Assembly (NCBI RefSeq): GCF_000145275.1
Contig: NC_014393.1
Location: forward strand, 3,534,001-3,598,000
Source of the DNA: Clostridium cellulovorans 743B
Lineage (GTDB): Bacteria > Bacillota > Clostridia > Clostridiales > Clostridiaceae
Length of the DNA stretch: 64,000 nucleotides
Direction: 5' to 3'
The notes under the pieces were generated by a model that made no database searches, had not been told where the DNA came from, and was given only the letters and a program-made list of their open reading frames with translations. The position numbers and the translations under genes are program-made. This document shows, piece after piece, positions 43,330 to 51,857 of this stretch. Numbering within the stretch: position 1 is the stretch's first letter; each line of letters starts with the position of its first letter.

Positions 43330-44430
43330 TTAATCACCAAAAGAAACACCTATGCTTCGCGCTGTTTGTATTAATTCACCATCTGGTTCTACAACTCTTG
43401 TATGACCAATAACTTTTTCTAAAGCTTCATAAGAAATTTTATCTTCCTTTAAAGTTACCATATTTCCAAACTTACCTTCATGGATTAGCTCAGTTGCTGC
43501 AACTCCATATCTTGTAGAAAGTATTCTATCATAAGCTGATGTTATTCCACCTCTTTGAATATGACCTAAGATTGTAGCTCTAATTTCTTGATTTTTTATT
43601 ATTTTTTCAAGATCTGCAGCAAGCTTATTTGCAATACCACCAAGTCTAATAGGATCTGGACTATCATCTACTACTTTTGCTACAACTACATCGCCATCCT
43701 TTGGTTTTGCCCCTTCTGCTACAACAATAATTGTAAACTTTTTACCTTCACGCTGTCTCATTTCTATTTTTTCAGCAACCTTATGTAAATCATATGGAAT
43801 TTCTGGTATGAGTATTACATCTGCAGAACCTGCTAAACCTGAATGAAGCGCAATCCATCCAGCATTTCTTCCCATAACTTCAAGAAGCATAACTCTATGA
43901 TGTGATTCAGCAGTTGTATGTAATCTATCAAGTGCTTCAGTTGCAACTTCAACGGCTGTATTAAACCCAAAAGTAACCTCTGTAGCAGGTAAATCATTGT
44001 CTATTGTTTTAGGAACTCCTATTACATTTATGCCTTTTCTTGAAAAGTCCCTTGCACTTGTTAAAGTACCATCGCCCCCAATAACAACGATAGCATCAAC
44101 ACCTTCTTTTTTAAGATTTTCTATAGCTACATCTGAAACATCTTTTTTAACAATTTCACCATTTTCCTCTACTTGGTAATCAAATAGATTATCTTTATTT
44201 GAACTATAAAGTATTGTGCCGCCTTTATGTCCAATTCCGGATACTTTATCTAAAGTTAAAGGAATAAAGTCATTGTTATACAACCCTCTATATCCAAATA
44301 TGTATCCGATTACTTCATAACCGTATTTTAAAATTGCTGTTCGTGTAACTGCTCGAATAACAGCATTTAAACCTGGACAATCTCCTCCCCCTGTTAGTAA
44401 TGCTATTTTTTTTATTTTTTGCTCTTGCAT
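43330..44430 (-). CDS. 6-phosphofructokinase, group III-like
   Basis: Phosphorylates fructose-6-phosphate; 366 residues. The N-terminal motif is LTGGGDCPGLNAVIRAVTR, not the GGDAPGMN of PfkA. The phosphoryl-donor site has GGDGT (Gly, as in ATP enzymes) together with PKTIDND (Lys, as in PPi enzymes). This mix marks the group III family, usually ATP-dependent. MLLEVMGRNAGWIAL and the C-terminal GHIQRGG are conserved. The frame opens at 44460, but AGGAGG is 6 nt before the ATG at 44430, so I use that. PfkA proper is presumably elsewhere. Confidence 0.9.
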   Translation of the reverse strand: MQEQKIKKIALLTGGGDCPGLNAVIRAVTRTAILKYGYEVIGYIFGYRGLYNNDFIPLTLDKVSGIGHKGGTILYSSNKDNLFDYQVEENGEIVKKDVSDVAIENLKKEGVDAIVVIGGDGTLTSARDFSRKGINVIGVPKTIDNDLPATEVTFGFNTAVEVATEALDRLHTTAESHHRVMLLEVMGRNAGWIALHSGLAGSADVILIPEIPYDLHKVAEKIEMRQREGKKFTIIVVAEGAKPKDGDVVVAKVVDDSPDPIRLGGIANKLAADLEKIIKNQEIRATILGHIQRGGITSAYDRILSTRYGVAATELIHEGKFGNMVTLKEDKISYEALEKVIGHTRVVEPDGELIQTARSIGVSFGD

Positions 44431-44794
44431 CATATCCCTCCTAACCCATGATAATACCATTATATAACATTTGGTAATTTTTTTAAATATCTTATTTCAT
44501 ACTATTGAGAATATTTAAAAAAATCTTTAATATTTTTAACCTAACTCTAATATTATATGCACTTCTGAAGAATATACTTTCTTTGAAAATCCTATATTTA
44601 AAGAGGATATTAGTAGCTTTAATCTCTAAAAAATTTCTTGATATATATGCTCTGATTGAAAATCTACATTAAATATATAAACATAGCTTTAATGTAAAAA
44701 TCTTATTGTAACTTGTGTTAATTTATAAATTATAATCAAAAAGGATTACCTCAAAATGTATTTACATTCATTCTGAGATAACCCTTTAATAAAT
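44431..44794. other. Intergenic region upstream of PFK
   Basis: This 364-bp AT-rich region includes an imperfect hairpin of about 18 bp (44740-44757 with 44769-44787), probably the terminator of the 150-residue unknown gene, and presumably the PFK promoter. No gene is seen. Confidence 0.5.
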
Positions 44795-45247
44795 TTAAAG
44801 ATGATACATTTGTTGTATTTCGTTTGATAATTCTTCTGAATACCCTCTTCTCATAAACTCTTCCATAGATTCATGAATTTCTAAAAGGTATCCTTGACCT
44901 TCAGCTATCATACCGCGGTTTACTAGTTCATCACTAGGCTTTTTCGAAAAAACAATTTCCCATTCCTCTCTTGATAAATAGTCCTTGTATTCTCCATATT
45001 CATCTTTCCCTATACTTGTAAGAAACTGTCCATCATAAAATAGAATAAGCTGATTATTAGCAACCAAAACCTCCTCTATATAAGCTGCAACTGGCTCTTT
45101 TAACTCATTAGACGTTATTATAGCCAAAAGTTCTGGCTCGCCATTAGTTCTTACAACCTTAGAACATTGTATTCTTCCCATTGCAATATCGTTCTTTACC
45201 CATCTATTGCTTTGTATTATTTTATCAAGAGTATCCTTTTTAACCAT
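44795..45247 (-). CDS. Unknown 150-residue protein
   Basis: I do not recognise it. The protein is soluble and acidic, with a beta-rich centre (LLAIITSNELKEPVAAYIEE, LILFYDGQFLTSIG) and a helical acidic C-terminus (LEIHESMEEFMRRGYSEE). It has no signal peptide or metal motif; one cysteine. GAGGTGAT lies before the ATG. It appears to be transcribed alone, between uppP and pfk on the same strand. Confidence 0.7.
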   Translation of the reverse strand: MVKKDTLDKIIQSNRWVKNDIAMGRIQCSKVVRTNGEPELLAIITSNELKEPVAAYIEEVLVANNQLILFYDGQFLTSIGKDEYGEYKDYLSREEWEIVFSKKPSDELVNRGMIAEGQGYLLEIHESMEEFMRRGYSEELSNEIQQMYHL

Positions 45248-45367
45248 GCTATCACCTCTTAGAAATGAATCTTATACTTCGTATTTTATTTTATACAAAT
45301 ATTAATATCTTATTCAGATGAAGCACTTTTCATTAAAGAATAGATAAAAATTTACCTTTATCATTTA

Positions 45368-46234
45368 TTAAACATTAAAAAATCCTAAATATCCTGCTAT
45401 AAACACAAAGACAGCAAAAACAAATCTATATACTGCAAAAATTCTCATCGGCTTCTTCTTTAAGAAGGCTATAAATCTATCCACCACAATTAAAGCTACA
45501 ATAAAAGCTACTAAGAAACCTACGCCAAGCGATATTACCTGCGCTGAAGTCATTGCTGCAAAACCACCAATTTTCACTATCTTAAGAAGACTCATACCAG
45601 CCATTACTGGTATAGCTAAGAAGAAAGAAAACTCTGCTGCCGCTATAGTAGTAAGTCCTGCTATCCAACCGCCCATGATTGTAGAGGCTGATCTAGACAT
45701 TCCCGGAAATACTGCCAAACATTGAAATGCTCCGATTATCAACGCTTGTTTTATAGTAACATCCAATTCACTTTTCGTACCATTTCTTCTTTTTCTATAT
45801 TTATTTTCTATAAGTATCATAAGAATACCACCTACAACCAACGCAATTGAAACTGCTGTAGGATTCATAAGATATTCATCAAAAAAATCACCAAAACCTA
45901 ATTGCACAATCGCTCCTGGTATGCAAGCAGCTACGATTATAAGCCAAAATCTTAATCCTGATTCTCTATAACTAATATCTCTCTTTTCACTTGGGAAAAG
46001 TTTAACTAAAGTATTCATAATTTTTTTCCAAAAGAGCACAATAACTGCTAAAATTGCTCCTAATTGAATAACATATGTATACATATCAATATATTCTTTA
46101 CTTTGGCCTACATCAAAACCTAAAAAACTTTGAAAAATTATTAAGTGTCCAGTAGAAGATACTGGCAGAAACTCAGTTACCCCTTCTACAATCCCTAAAA
46201 CCATCGACTTTAAAATAAAAAAAACTGTTTCCAT
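45368..46234 (-). CDS. uppP: Undecaprenyl-diphosphatase
   Basis: Membrane enzyme recycling the lipid carrier of cell-wall synthesis (C55-PP to C55-P); 288 residues, about eight membrane segments. The catalytic motifs are GIVEGVTEFLPVSSTGHLI (about 14-32) and PGMSRSASTIMGG (about 174-186). It confers bacitracin tolerance in many bacteria. It lies 41 nt after the transglutaminase-like gene on the same strand, near murT-gatD and other envelope genes. Confidence 0.95.
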   Translation of the reverse strand: METVFFILKSMVLGIVEGVTEFLPVSSTGHLIIFQSFLGFDVGQSKEYIDMYTYVIQLGAILAVIVLFWKKIMNTLVKLFPSEKRDISYRESGLRFWLIIVAACIPGAIVQLGFGDFFDEYLMNPTAVSIALVVGGILMILIENKYRKRRNGTKSELDVTIKQALIIGAFQCLAVFPGMSRSASTIMGGWIAGLTTIAAAEFSFFLAIPVMAGMSLLKIVKIGGFAAMTSAQVISLGVGFLVAFIVALIVVDRFIAFLKKKPMRIFAVYRFVFAVFVFIAGYLGFFNV

Positions 46235-46275
46235 CTTAACTACATCATTTCCCTTCTTTAATTTTAATTATATAT

Positions 46276-47397
46276 CTAACCTTTTGTATTACTAATGACA
46301 ATTTCTCTTAGAACTGTATTCCCATCTAAAGATAGTTGTATTTTCGTTTTTGACCTTGGGTTTAAAGTGATAGTAAAATAATTATCTATGACTCCCCACT
46401 GCCCATCATCAATTCTTATGTAATAATTCTTCACATTTACACTATCTTTAAAAGCAGCTCCATTAATTACTGGTAATTTCTTTTCGCTATTTTTTAAGGT
46501 TAATATTAATGTCGGTATTACATCCTTAAAGTTCTGCATCTCCTTAGCTATTTCACCCTCACTAGTAGGCGCATACATAAATGCCTCCCTACGATGGGTA
46601 TATATTGTTGAATTCAATGGCTTCGTATTAATAATCAATTGCGGCTCATCATCTTCTTTTAAATACATAATATAAGAGTTACTTTTTTTGTTAGTAAAAT
46701 AGCTGTTATCTAGTTGCATTCTTAAGTTATTAAAATACTTACCATAATCTCTAACATAATTCTTTTCTTCTTTACTAAGATCAACTACAGAAAGACCTTG
46801 TTCTATAACTTCAATAGCACTTAAAGGATCTTCTCCCTTCGCAAAAAATAGTTTATTTATAGAATCAAACGCCATCCATTTTGATAAACTTGGTATGTAA
46901 ATTTCAGTTATTGAGAATATAGTGGTCTCTTTTTTGCTTTCATTTTGATACAATTCTAATACTCGACTCTGAAATCCTAATGCCTTCACAAAATTGGCAA
47001 AAATAATATTATAGTCTTTAGCATTAAGTCTTTGTCCACTAAAACTTTTACTTATTAATGTTGAAATATCTTCTGTATTATATGAAGATTTTTTATTAAG
47101 TTGAAGCTTTGAAGATAAAAACTCACTTAATGATAGAATTTTATCAAGTTCTGTTCCCTCCATCTTCACATTTTCCTCAAGTTTATAGTCAGTCTTAATT
47201 TTTTCTAAATTTATATCACCAAGGTTATCATAATAAAATTTAATATACTTACCATCATAGATATTATCAAAAGTTTCTAAAGTTATTGCTGGTGATTCCT
47301 TCTTTTCTTTCAAAAAAGAATTTTTATTATAAAACCAGTAACCACAAATCACTGATACTATAATAAATATGAAAATCATTTTCTTTATGCCATTCAT
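46276..47397 (-). CDS. Membrane-anchored transglutaminase-like protein lacking catalytic residues
   Basis: 373 residues. An N-terminal membrane segment (about 5-22) should anchor the rest outside the cell. Residues about 85-200 align by eye with the bacterial transglutaminase core. The usual Cys of GVCEDYA is Ala126 (LNAKDYNIIFANFVKALG), and the His of HAWNEVYI is Phe161 (FSITEIYI). Only the Asp remains (D178, KWMAFDS). It therefore cannot be a classical transglutaminase or protease and may be a binding or scaffold module. It is upstream of uppP on the same strand. Confidence 0.7.
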   Translation of the reverse strand: MNGIKKMIFIFIIVSVICGYWFYNKNSFLKEKKESPAITLETFDNIYDGKYIKFYYDNLGDINLEKIKTDYKLEENVKMEGTELDKILSLSEFLSSKLQLNKKSSYNTEDISTLISKSFSGQRLNAKDYNIIFANFVKALGFQSRVLELYQNESKKETTIFSITEIYIPSLSKWMAFDSINKLFFAKGEDPLSAIEVIEQGLSVVDLSKEEKNYVRDYGKYFNNLRMQLDNSYFTNKKSNSYIMYLKEDDEPQLIINTKPLNSTIYTHRREAFMYAPTSEGEIAKEMQNFKDVIPTLILTLKNSEKKLPVINGAAFKDSVNVKNYYIRIDDGQWGVIDNYFTITLNPRSKTKIQLSLDGNTVLREIVISNTKG

Positions 47398-47557
47398 ATA
47401 ACTGTCCCCTTAAAACTATATTCTAGTATCATAAGTAATATTAACCTATTTTACATTTTACCCTATTATCAATTTCACTTCAACTTAGGAAGTTTTTTTT
47501 ATTCACATATAGGCTCATCACTGCATTTATGTTAAACTGTCCCTAGAGGTGATTTTT

Positions 47558-48730
47558 ATGAATTATAATATATTTGATAAAATTAAATCAGTACTTTTTA
47601 TTTCCTTTTCTATAGTTCTTCCAGCTGCGATTCTAATAGTTCTTATAGGCTATTTTTATATTCCAAGTGAAATCCCTAAATATAACTACTTCTATGATTT
47701 CCAAATCACTGAGTTACGTGACTCTAGATATCAATTAGAAGTTCCAGCGAAAACTTCTGATAAAGAGATCCTTGTTTCTATGGTAGGCGATGTAGTTATA
47801 GGTACTGATGATTCATTTAATTACGATTCAAGCCTTATGGAAGCTTTTGACTCAAATAAAAAAGATTATAAATATTTTTTTAAAAACGTATTAGAAGTAT
47901 TCTCTGAAGATGATATAACAATTGCAAATCTTGAGAACCCATTAACCGACTCTTCAACAAAATCATATAAAGGTGAAGGAACTGTTTTCAATTTCAAGGG
48001 TCCAATGGATTTTGTTAAGATATTATCTTCATCAAGTGTTGAAGCAGTTACAATTTCTAACAACCACATATATGATTACGGCAACGAAGGATTTCAAGAT
48101 ACCGTTGATACTCTAAACAATTCAAATATTGACTGTATCGGCGAAAACTTTAAGTTGATAAAAGAAATAGACGGTATAAAATTTGCCTTCTTAGGCTATC
48201 AAGGCTGGTATAACTCTTCTGAATTACTTAATTCAATAAAAAATGATATTGAAGATGCAAGATCAGAAGGCTGTACTATAGTAATTCCATATTTCCACTG
48301 GGGAGACGAAAATCAATATACACCTAATGATACTCAGATTTATCTTGCACATTACGCTATTGATTCTGGAGCAACTATGGTATGGGGATCACATCCGCAT
48401 GTTATACAGAGTTTTGAATTATATAAAGACAAGCTTATCGCCTATTCTATGGGAAATTTCTGTTTCGGTGGAAATAATAACCCAAAGGATAAGAAATCAA
48501 TGATTTTACAAACTAAATTTATTATTTCTAACAATACTCTTGAAGATATAGCAATTAAGGTTATTCCAACTAGAATTTCATCAACGGAAGAATTTAATGA
48601 CTATGTCCCAACTCCATATAAAGAGCAAGAAGCAAAAGATTTCTTAGAAATTTTAAACAACTACTCACCAACTCTAAATAATAAGATTTCTAACGATTAT
48701 ATAAACCTAAAGTCTTTATCTAAGGCATAA
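47558..48730 (+). CDS. CapA/PGA-cap-family phosphoesterase-like membrane protein
   Basis: About 390 residues. One membrane segment (about 15-36) places the catalytic domain outside. The metallophosphatase-like CapA motifs are visible: VSMVGDVVIGTD, ANLENPLTD, TISNNHIYDYGNEGFQDT, IPYFHWGDENQY and MVWGSHPHVIQ. Family members help make poly-gamma-glutamate capsules or modify wall polymers, but without capB/capC neighbours I call it CapA-like only. A GTG at 47549 lies inside the AGAGGTGA ribosome-binding site; the ATG at 47558 is the start. It precedes murT by 115 nt. Confidence 0.88.
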   Translation: MNYNIFDKIKSVLFISFSIVLPAAILIVLIGYFYIPSEIPKYNYFYDFQITELRDSRYQLEVPAKTSDKEILVSMVGDVVIGTDDSFNYDSSLMEAFDSNKKDYKYFFKNVLEVFSEDDITIANLENPLTDSSTKSYKGEGTVFNFKGPMDFVKILSSSSVEAVTISNNHIYDYGNEGFQDTVDTLNNSNIDCIGENFKLIKEIDGIKFAFLGYQGWYNSSELLNSIKNDIEDARSEGCTIVIPYFHWGDENQYTPNDTQIYLAHYAIDSGATMVWGSHPHVIQSFELYKDKLIAYSMGNFCFGGNNNPKDKKSMILQTKFIISNNTLEDIAIKVIPTRISSTEEFNDYVPTPYKEQEAKDFLEILNNYSPTLNNKISNDYINLKSLSKA

Positions 48731-48844
48731 AGCTTTCCATAAGACTTTAGACTAATTAGCAAATTTATCTTTTTTATATTATAATAATATGCAGCTAAAG
48801 AGTTAGTCTTGGAACACTCTAGCTACCCATAACTAAAGTTTGAG

Positions 48845-50203
48845 GTGATTAAAATAGGATTTCGTAGTTTTATTAGTATAATTTCATCAAAGGTTCTCGG
48901 AACCATAAGTAAAAAGCTATTTAAAGGAGGCACTAACTTCCCCGGAAGAATAGCTTTAAAAATTAAAAAAGATATTTTAAAGGATATTACTAAGGGGTAT
49001 AAAATTATCTTAGTTACAGGTACTAATGGTAAAACTACTACCACTAGCATGATTTACAATATGCTTAAGGATTCAGGGTTAGATGTAATAACAAATGCTA
49101 CTGGTGCCAACCTTATTTCTGGTATAGTTGCTTGTTTTATAAATAACTATAGCTTCAAGAAAAACAAAAGTCAACGATACGCAGTTATTGAAGTAGATGA
49201 AGCAAATCTAAAATTTATAACTGATAAAATTTCTCCCGATGTTATTACAATAACAAATCTATTTCGTGATCAGTTAGATAGATATGGTGAAGTATATACA
49301 ACCTTAAATATTCTTTTATCTGCTATAAAAATGTCACCAGACTCAAAATTGATTTTAAATGGTGATGAATCACTGCTTGGAGATTTAAAACTTCCAAATC
49401 CAGTTTCTTATTACGGCTTTAAAGTAGGTATTAACGATAATAAAGAAATTGATATTAATGCCGACGCTAAGTTTTGTAAGGTTTGTAAAAGTCCTTATAA
49501 ATACAACTTTGTTACATACAATCATCTAGGTAGTTTCTACTGCGAAAACTGTGGTTATTCAAGACCAAGCTTAGATTTTTCAGTAGACGCTGTATTAGAA
49601 AGCAGCACGCAAGGCTCTTTGGTTAAACTTAACGATAATGAATTTTTCATAAACCAACCAGGAACTTATAATATTTATAATGCTGTCTGCGCTTACGCTG
49701 TAGCAAAAACTGTGGGAATTAGTGATACTGTTATAGAAAAATCCCTTAAACATCAAGCATCAAGTTTTGGACGTCAAGAGATTTTAAATATAGATGGTAA
49801 AAAAGTTAAGATTATATTAGTTAAAAATCCTGCTGGTTACGATGAAGCAGTAAACACAGTAACCTTTAGCGAAAACTCTCTTAATATCGCTTTTCTTCTT
49901 AACGATAATTATGCTGATGGAACAGATGTTTCTTGGATTTGGGATGTTAATTTTGAAAAGTTAACTTCTAAAACTATTGATGACATAATAATTGGTGGTC
50001 TTAGGAAATATGATATGGCTGTAAGACTAAAGGTAGCAGGTCTTAATGTAGATAAATTCACCTTAGTAAACAATTATGAAGATTTAATTGAAAAAATCAA
50101 ATCTATAGCTGGTGAAGAAATATATATATTAGCAACTTATACTGCTATGACATCCTTTAGAAAATTTCTTCATGGAAAAGGCTACATTAAAAAGTTATGG
50201 TAA
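48845..50203 (+). CDS. murT: Lipid II isoglutaminyl synthase, MurT subunit
   Basis: Mur-ligase-like subunit (452 residues) that with GatD amidates D-Glu of lipid II. The ATP loop is VTGTNGKTTTTSMI (about 58-71), the central domain has VIEVDEANL and FRDQLDRYGE, and a four-cysteine zinc ribbon typical of MurT is visible (CKVCKSPYK, then CENCGYS, about 212-240). The C-terminal DUF1727 domain contains KNPAGYDEAV. The start is uncertain: the GTG at 48845 is inside the GAGGTGA ribosome-binding site, and the codon at the expected distance (48854) is ATA. Confidence 0.93.
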   Translation: MIKIGFRSFISIISSKVLGTISKKLFKGGTNFPGRIALKIKKDILKDITKGYKIILVTGTNGKTTTTSMIYNMLKDSGLDVITNATGANLISGIVACFINNYSFKKNKSQRYAVIEVDEANLKFITDKISPDVITITNLFRDQLDRYGEVYTTLNILLSAIKMSPDSKLILNGDESLLGDLKLPNPVSYYGFKVGINDNKEIDINADAKFCKVCKSPYKYNFVTYNHLGSFYCENCGYSRPSLDFSVDAVLESSTQGSLVKLNDNEFFINQPGTYNIYNAVCAYAVAKTVGISDTVIEKSLKHQASSFGRQEILNIDGKKVKIILVKNPAGYDEAVNTVTFSENSLNIAFLLNDNYADGTDVSWIWDVNFEKLTSKTIDDIIIGGLRKYDMAVRLKVAGLNVDKFTLVNNYEDLIEKIKSIAGEEIYILATYTAMTSFRKFLHGKGYIKKLW

Positions 50204-50215
50204 AGAGGTGTGCAA

Positions 50216-50941
50216 ATGGAATTAAATATATGTCACTTATATCCTGACCTCTTAAATGTTTATGGAGACTTAGGAAATATAAGAATACTAAAATACAGAG
50301 CAGAAAAAAGAGGAATTACAATAAACATCCATAACGTTTCTTTAAAGGATAGTTTCAATAAAGATGATTATGATATAGTTTTCTTTGGTGGTGGGCAAGA
50401 CTACGAGCAATCTATAGTTTCCACTGATTTATCTGAAACCAAAAAGGACGGTTTGTCTCAATATATAGAAGAAGGGAAAGTGCTTTTGGCAATTTGTGGT
50501 GGCTATCAACTTTTAGGTAAATATTATACAACTCCTGAAGGCCAAAAACTACAAGGCTTAGGAATTTTAAATCTCTATACAGAAGCTGGAAGCAAACGCT
50601 TTATTGGTAATACTGTAATAGTAAACGAAGAAGTAAATGAAACATATGTAGGTTTTGAAAATCATTCTGGCAGAACATATATAAATGATTTGAAACCTCT
50701 TGGCAAAGTAATCGAAGGTTATGGTAATAATGGTGAAGATGGATATGAGGGATGTATTTATAAAAACACCTATTGCACTTATTTCCATGGGTCCCTACTT
50801 TCAAAAAATCCAGAACTTGCAGACAGGTTAATAAAAACCGCCCTTGCAAATCGCTATGGTGATGAAGTAGCTTTAACCTCACTTGATGATACCTTTGAAC
50901 ACAATGGGAAAAACTTCATAATAGAAAGAAATAAAAAGTAG
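50216..50941 (+). CDS. gatD: Lipid II isoglutaminyl synthase, GatD glutaminase subunit
   Basis: Class I glutamine amidotransferase-like subunit supplying ammonia to MurT; 241 residues. It opens MELNICHLYPDLLNVYGDLG. The nucleophile is C94 in LAICGGYQLLG and the catalytic His is in TYFHGSLLSKNP (about 190). IVFFGGGQDYEQ is the oxyanion region. The ATG at 50216 follows AGAGGTG; a GTG at 50210 overlaps that site. It is 12 nt after murT, so the two subunits are made together. Confidence 0.94.
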   Translation: MELNICHLYPDLLNVYGDLGNIRILKYRAEKRGITINIHNVSLKDSFNKDDYDIVFFGGGQDYEQSIVSTDLSETKKDGLSQYIEEGKVLLAICGGYQLLGKYYTTPEGQKLQGLGILNLYTEAGSKRFIGNTVIVNEEVNETYVGFENHSGRTYINDLKPLGKVIEGYGNNGEDGYEGCIYKNTYCTYFHGSLLSKNPELADRLIKTALANRYGDEVALTSLDDTFEHNGKNFIIERNKK

Positions 50942-51003
50942 CTATTTTTGAGAAGAACTGTACTTTGTCAAAAACAAAGTACAGTTCTTCTATAGCTACT
51001 TTT
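50936..51003. terminator. Strong bidirectional terminator after gatD
   Basis: A 16-bp perfect stem (50952-50967 with 50975-50990), extended by outer arms around GTAGCTAT/ATAGCTAC and a TTTT tail. Confidence 0.85.
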
Positions 51004-51012
51004 CTTATATCC

Positions 51013-51801
51013 TTATTCTACTTCATATTTATTAATTAGTCTCATCCTTTTTAGTTTTACATATTCATCTTCACTGATGTTACCAAAATCACTAAACTCA
51101 TAACCCTCATGTTTTAAGAATTTTATTATTACTGGTAGCGCCTCAGCAGTTGTCATATTATAATGAGCATCGTGCATTAAAATGACTATCCTGTCTTGAT
51201 TTTTGTATTGCTTCTTGAAGGTCCTTAAAAGAGTACTAGAAGGTGTATTCTTATATATTGAGTCCTCTAGGCTCATATTCCAATCTACATAACACAATTC
51301 CCTATTAAAAGCTTCCTGCCTTATTTCCTTTAAAGTTGTTTTATTCCCCATTCTATTAGAGGATCCTCCTGGAAACCTAAAATACTTATTTGTACCCCTA
51401 TACATTTTTTCTTCTAATAATTCACGACACCTTTCATTATCCTTAAAAAAACTCTCTACATCATTATAAATATTCTTATTATGAGTATAAGTATGAATAC
51501 AAACACTATGTCCTTCATCGATGGTTCTCTTAAAAGTATTTGGATTGCTTTCTATAGAAGTACCTATAACAAAGAAAGTAGCCTTTATATCATATTTTTT
51601 TAGGATATCTAAAATTTTGTCCGTGGCTCTACTGGGACCATCATCAAAGGTTAAATAAACAATCTTCTCCCTTTGAGACTCTTCTTCCCTATTTTCAGTT
51701 GGTGGATCTATACTAGTAGCTTTAATCTCAAAAGCACTAAGTTCACTCCCACCATAAAAACAAAATCCGAAAATTAGAATTGCAATTAACAGCTTTCTCA
51801 T
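51013..51801 (-). CDS. Secreted polysaccharide deacetylase
   Basis: Carbohydrate esterase family 4 protein, 262 residues, with an N-terminal signal or anchor (1-24). The NodB motifs are complete: TFDDGPS (motif 1), HTYTH (motif 2, metal histidines), RFPGGSSN (motif 3), DWNMSLEDS (motif 4) and VILMHDAH (motif 5). It probably removes acetyl groups from peptidoglycan or another wall glycan; the substrate cannot be decided. It is convergent with gatD. Confidence 0.92.
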   Translation of the reverse strand: MRKLLIAILIFGFCFYGGSELSAFEIKATSIDPPTENREEESQREKIVYLTFDDGPSRATDKILDILKKYDIKATFFVIGTSIESNPNTFKRTIDEGHSVCIHTYTHNKNIYNDVESFFKDNERCRELLEEKMYRGTNKYFRFPGGSSNRMGNKTTLKEIRQEAFNRELCYVDWNMSLEDSIYKNTPSSTLLRTFKKQYKNQDRIVILMHDAHYNMTTAEALPVIIKFLKHEGYEFSDFGNISEDEYVKLKRMRLINKYEVE

Positions 51802-51857
51802 AATATCACCAGCTTCTTTTGTTTGTAACGATAATATTATGTCACTAATTAATAAAA

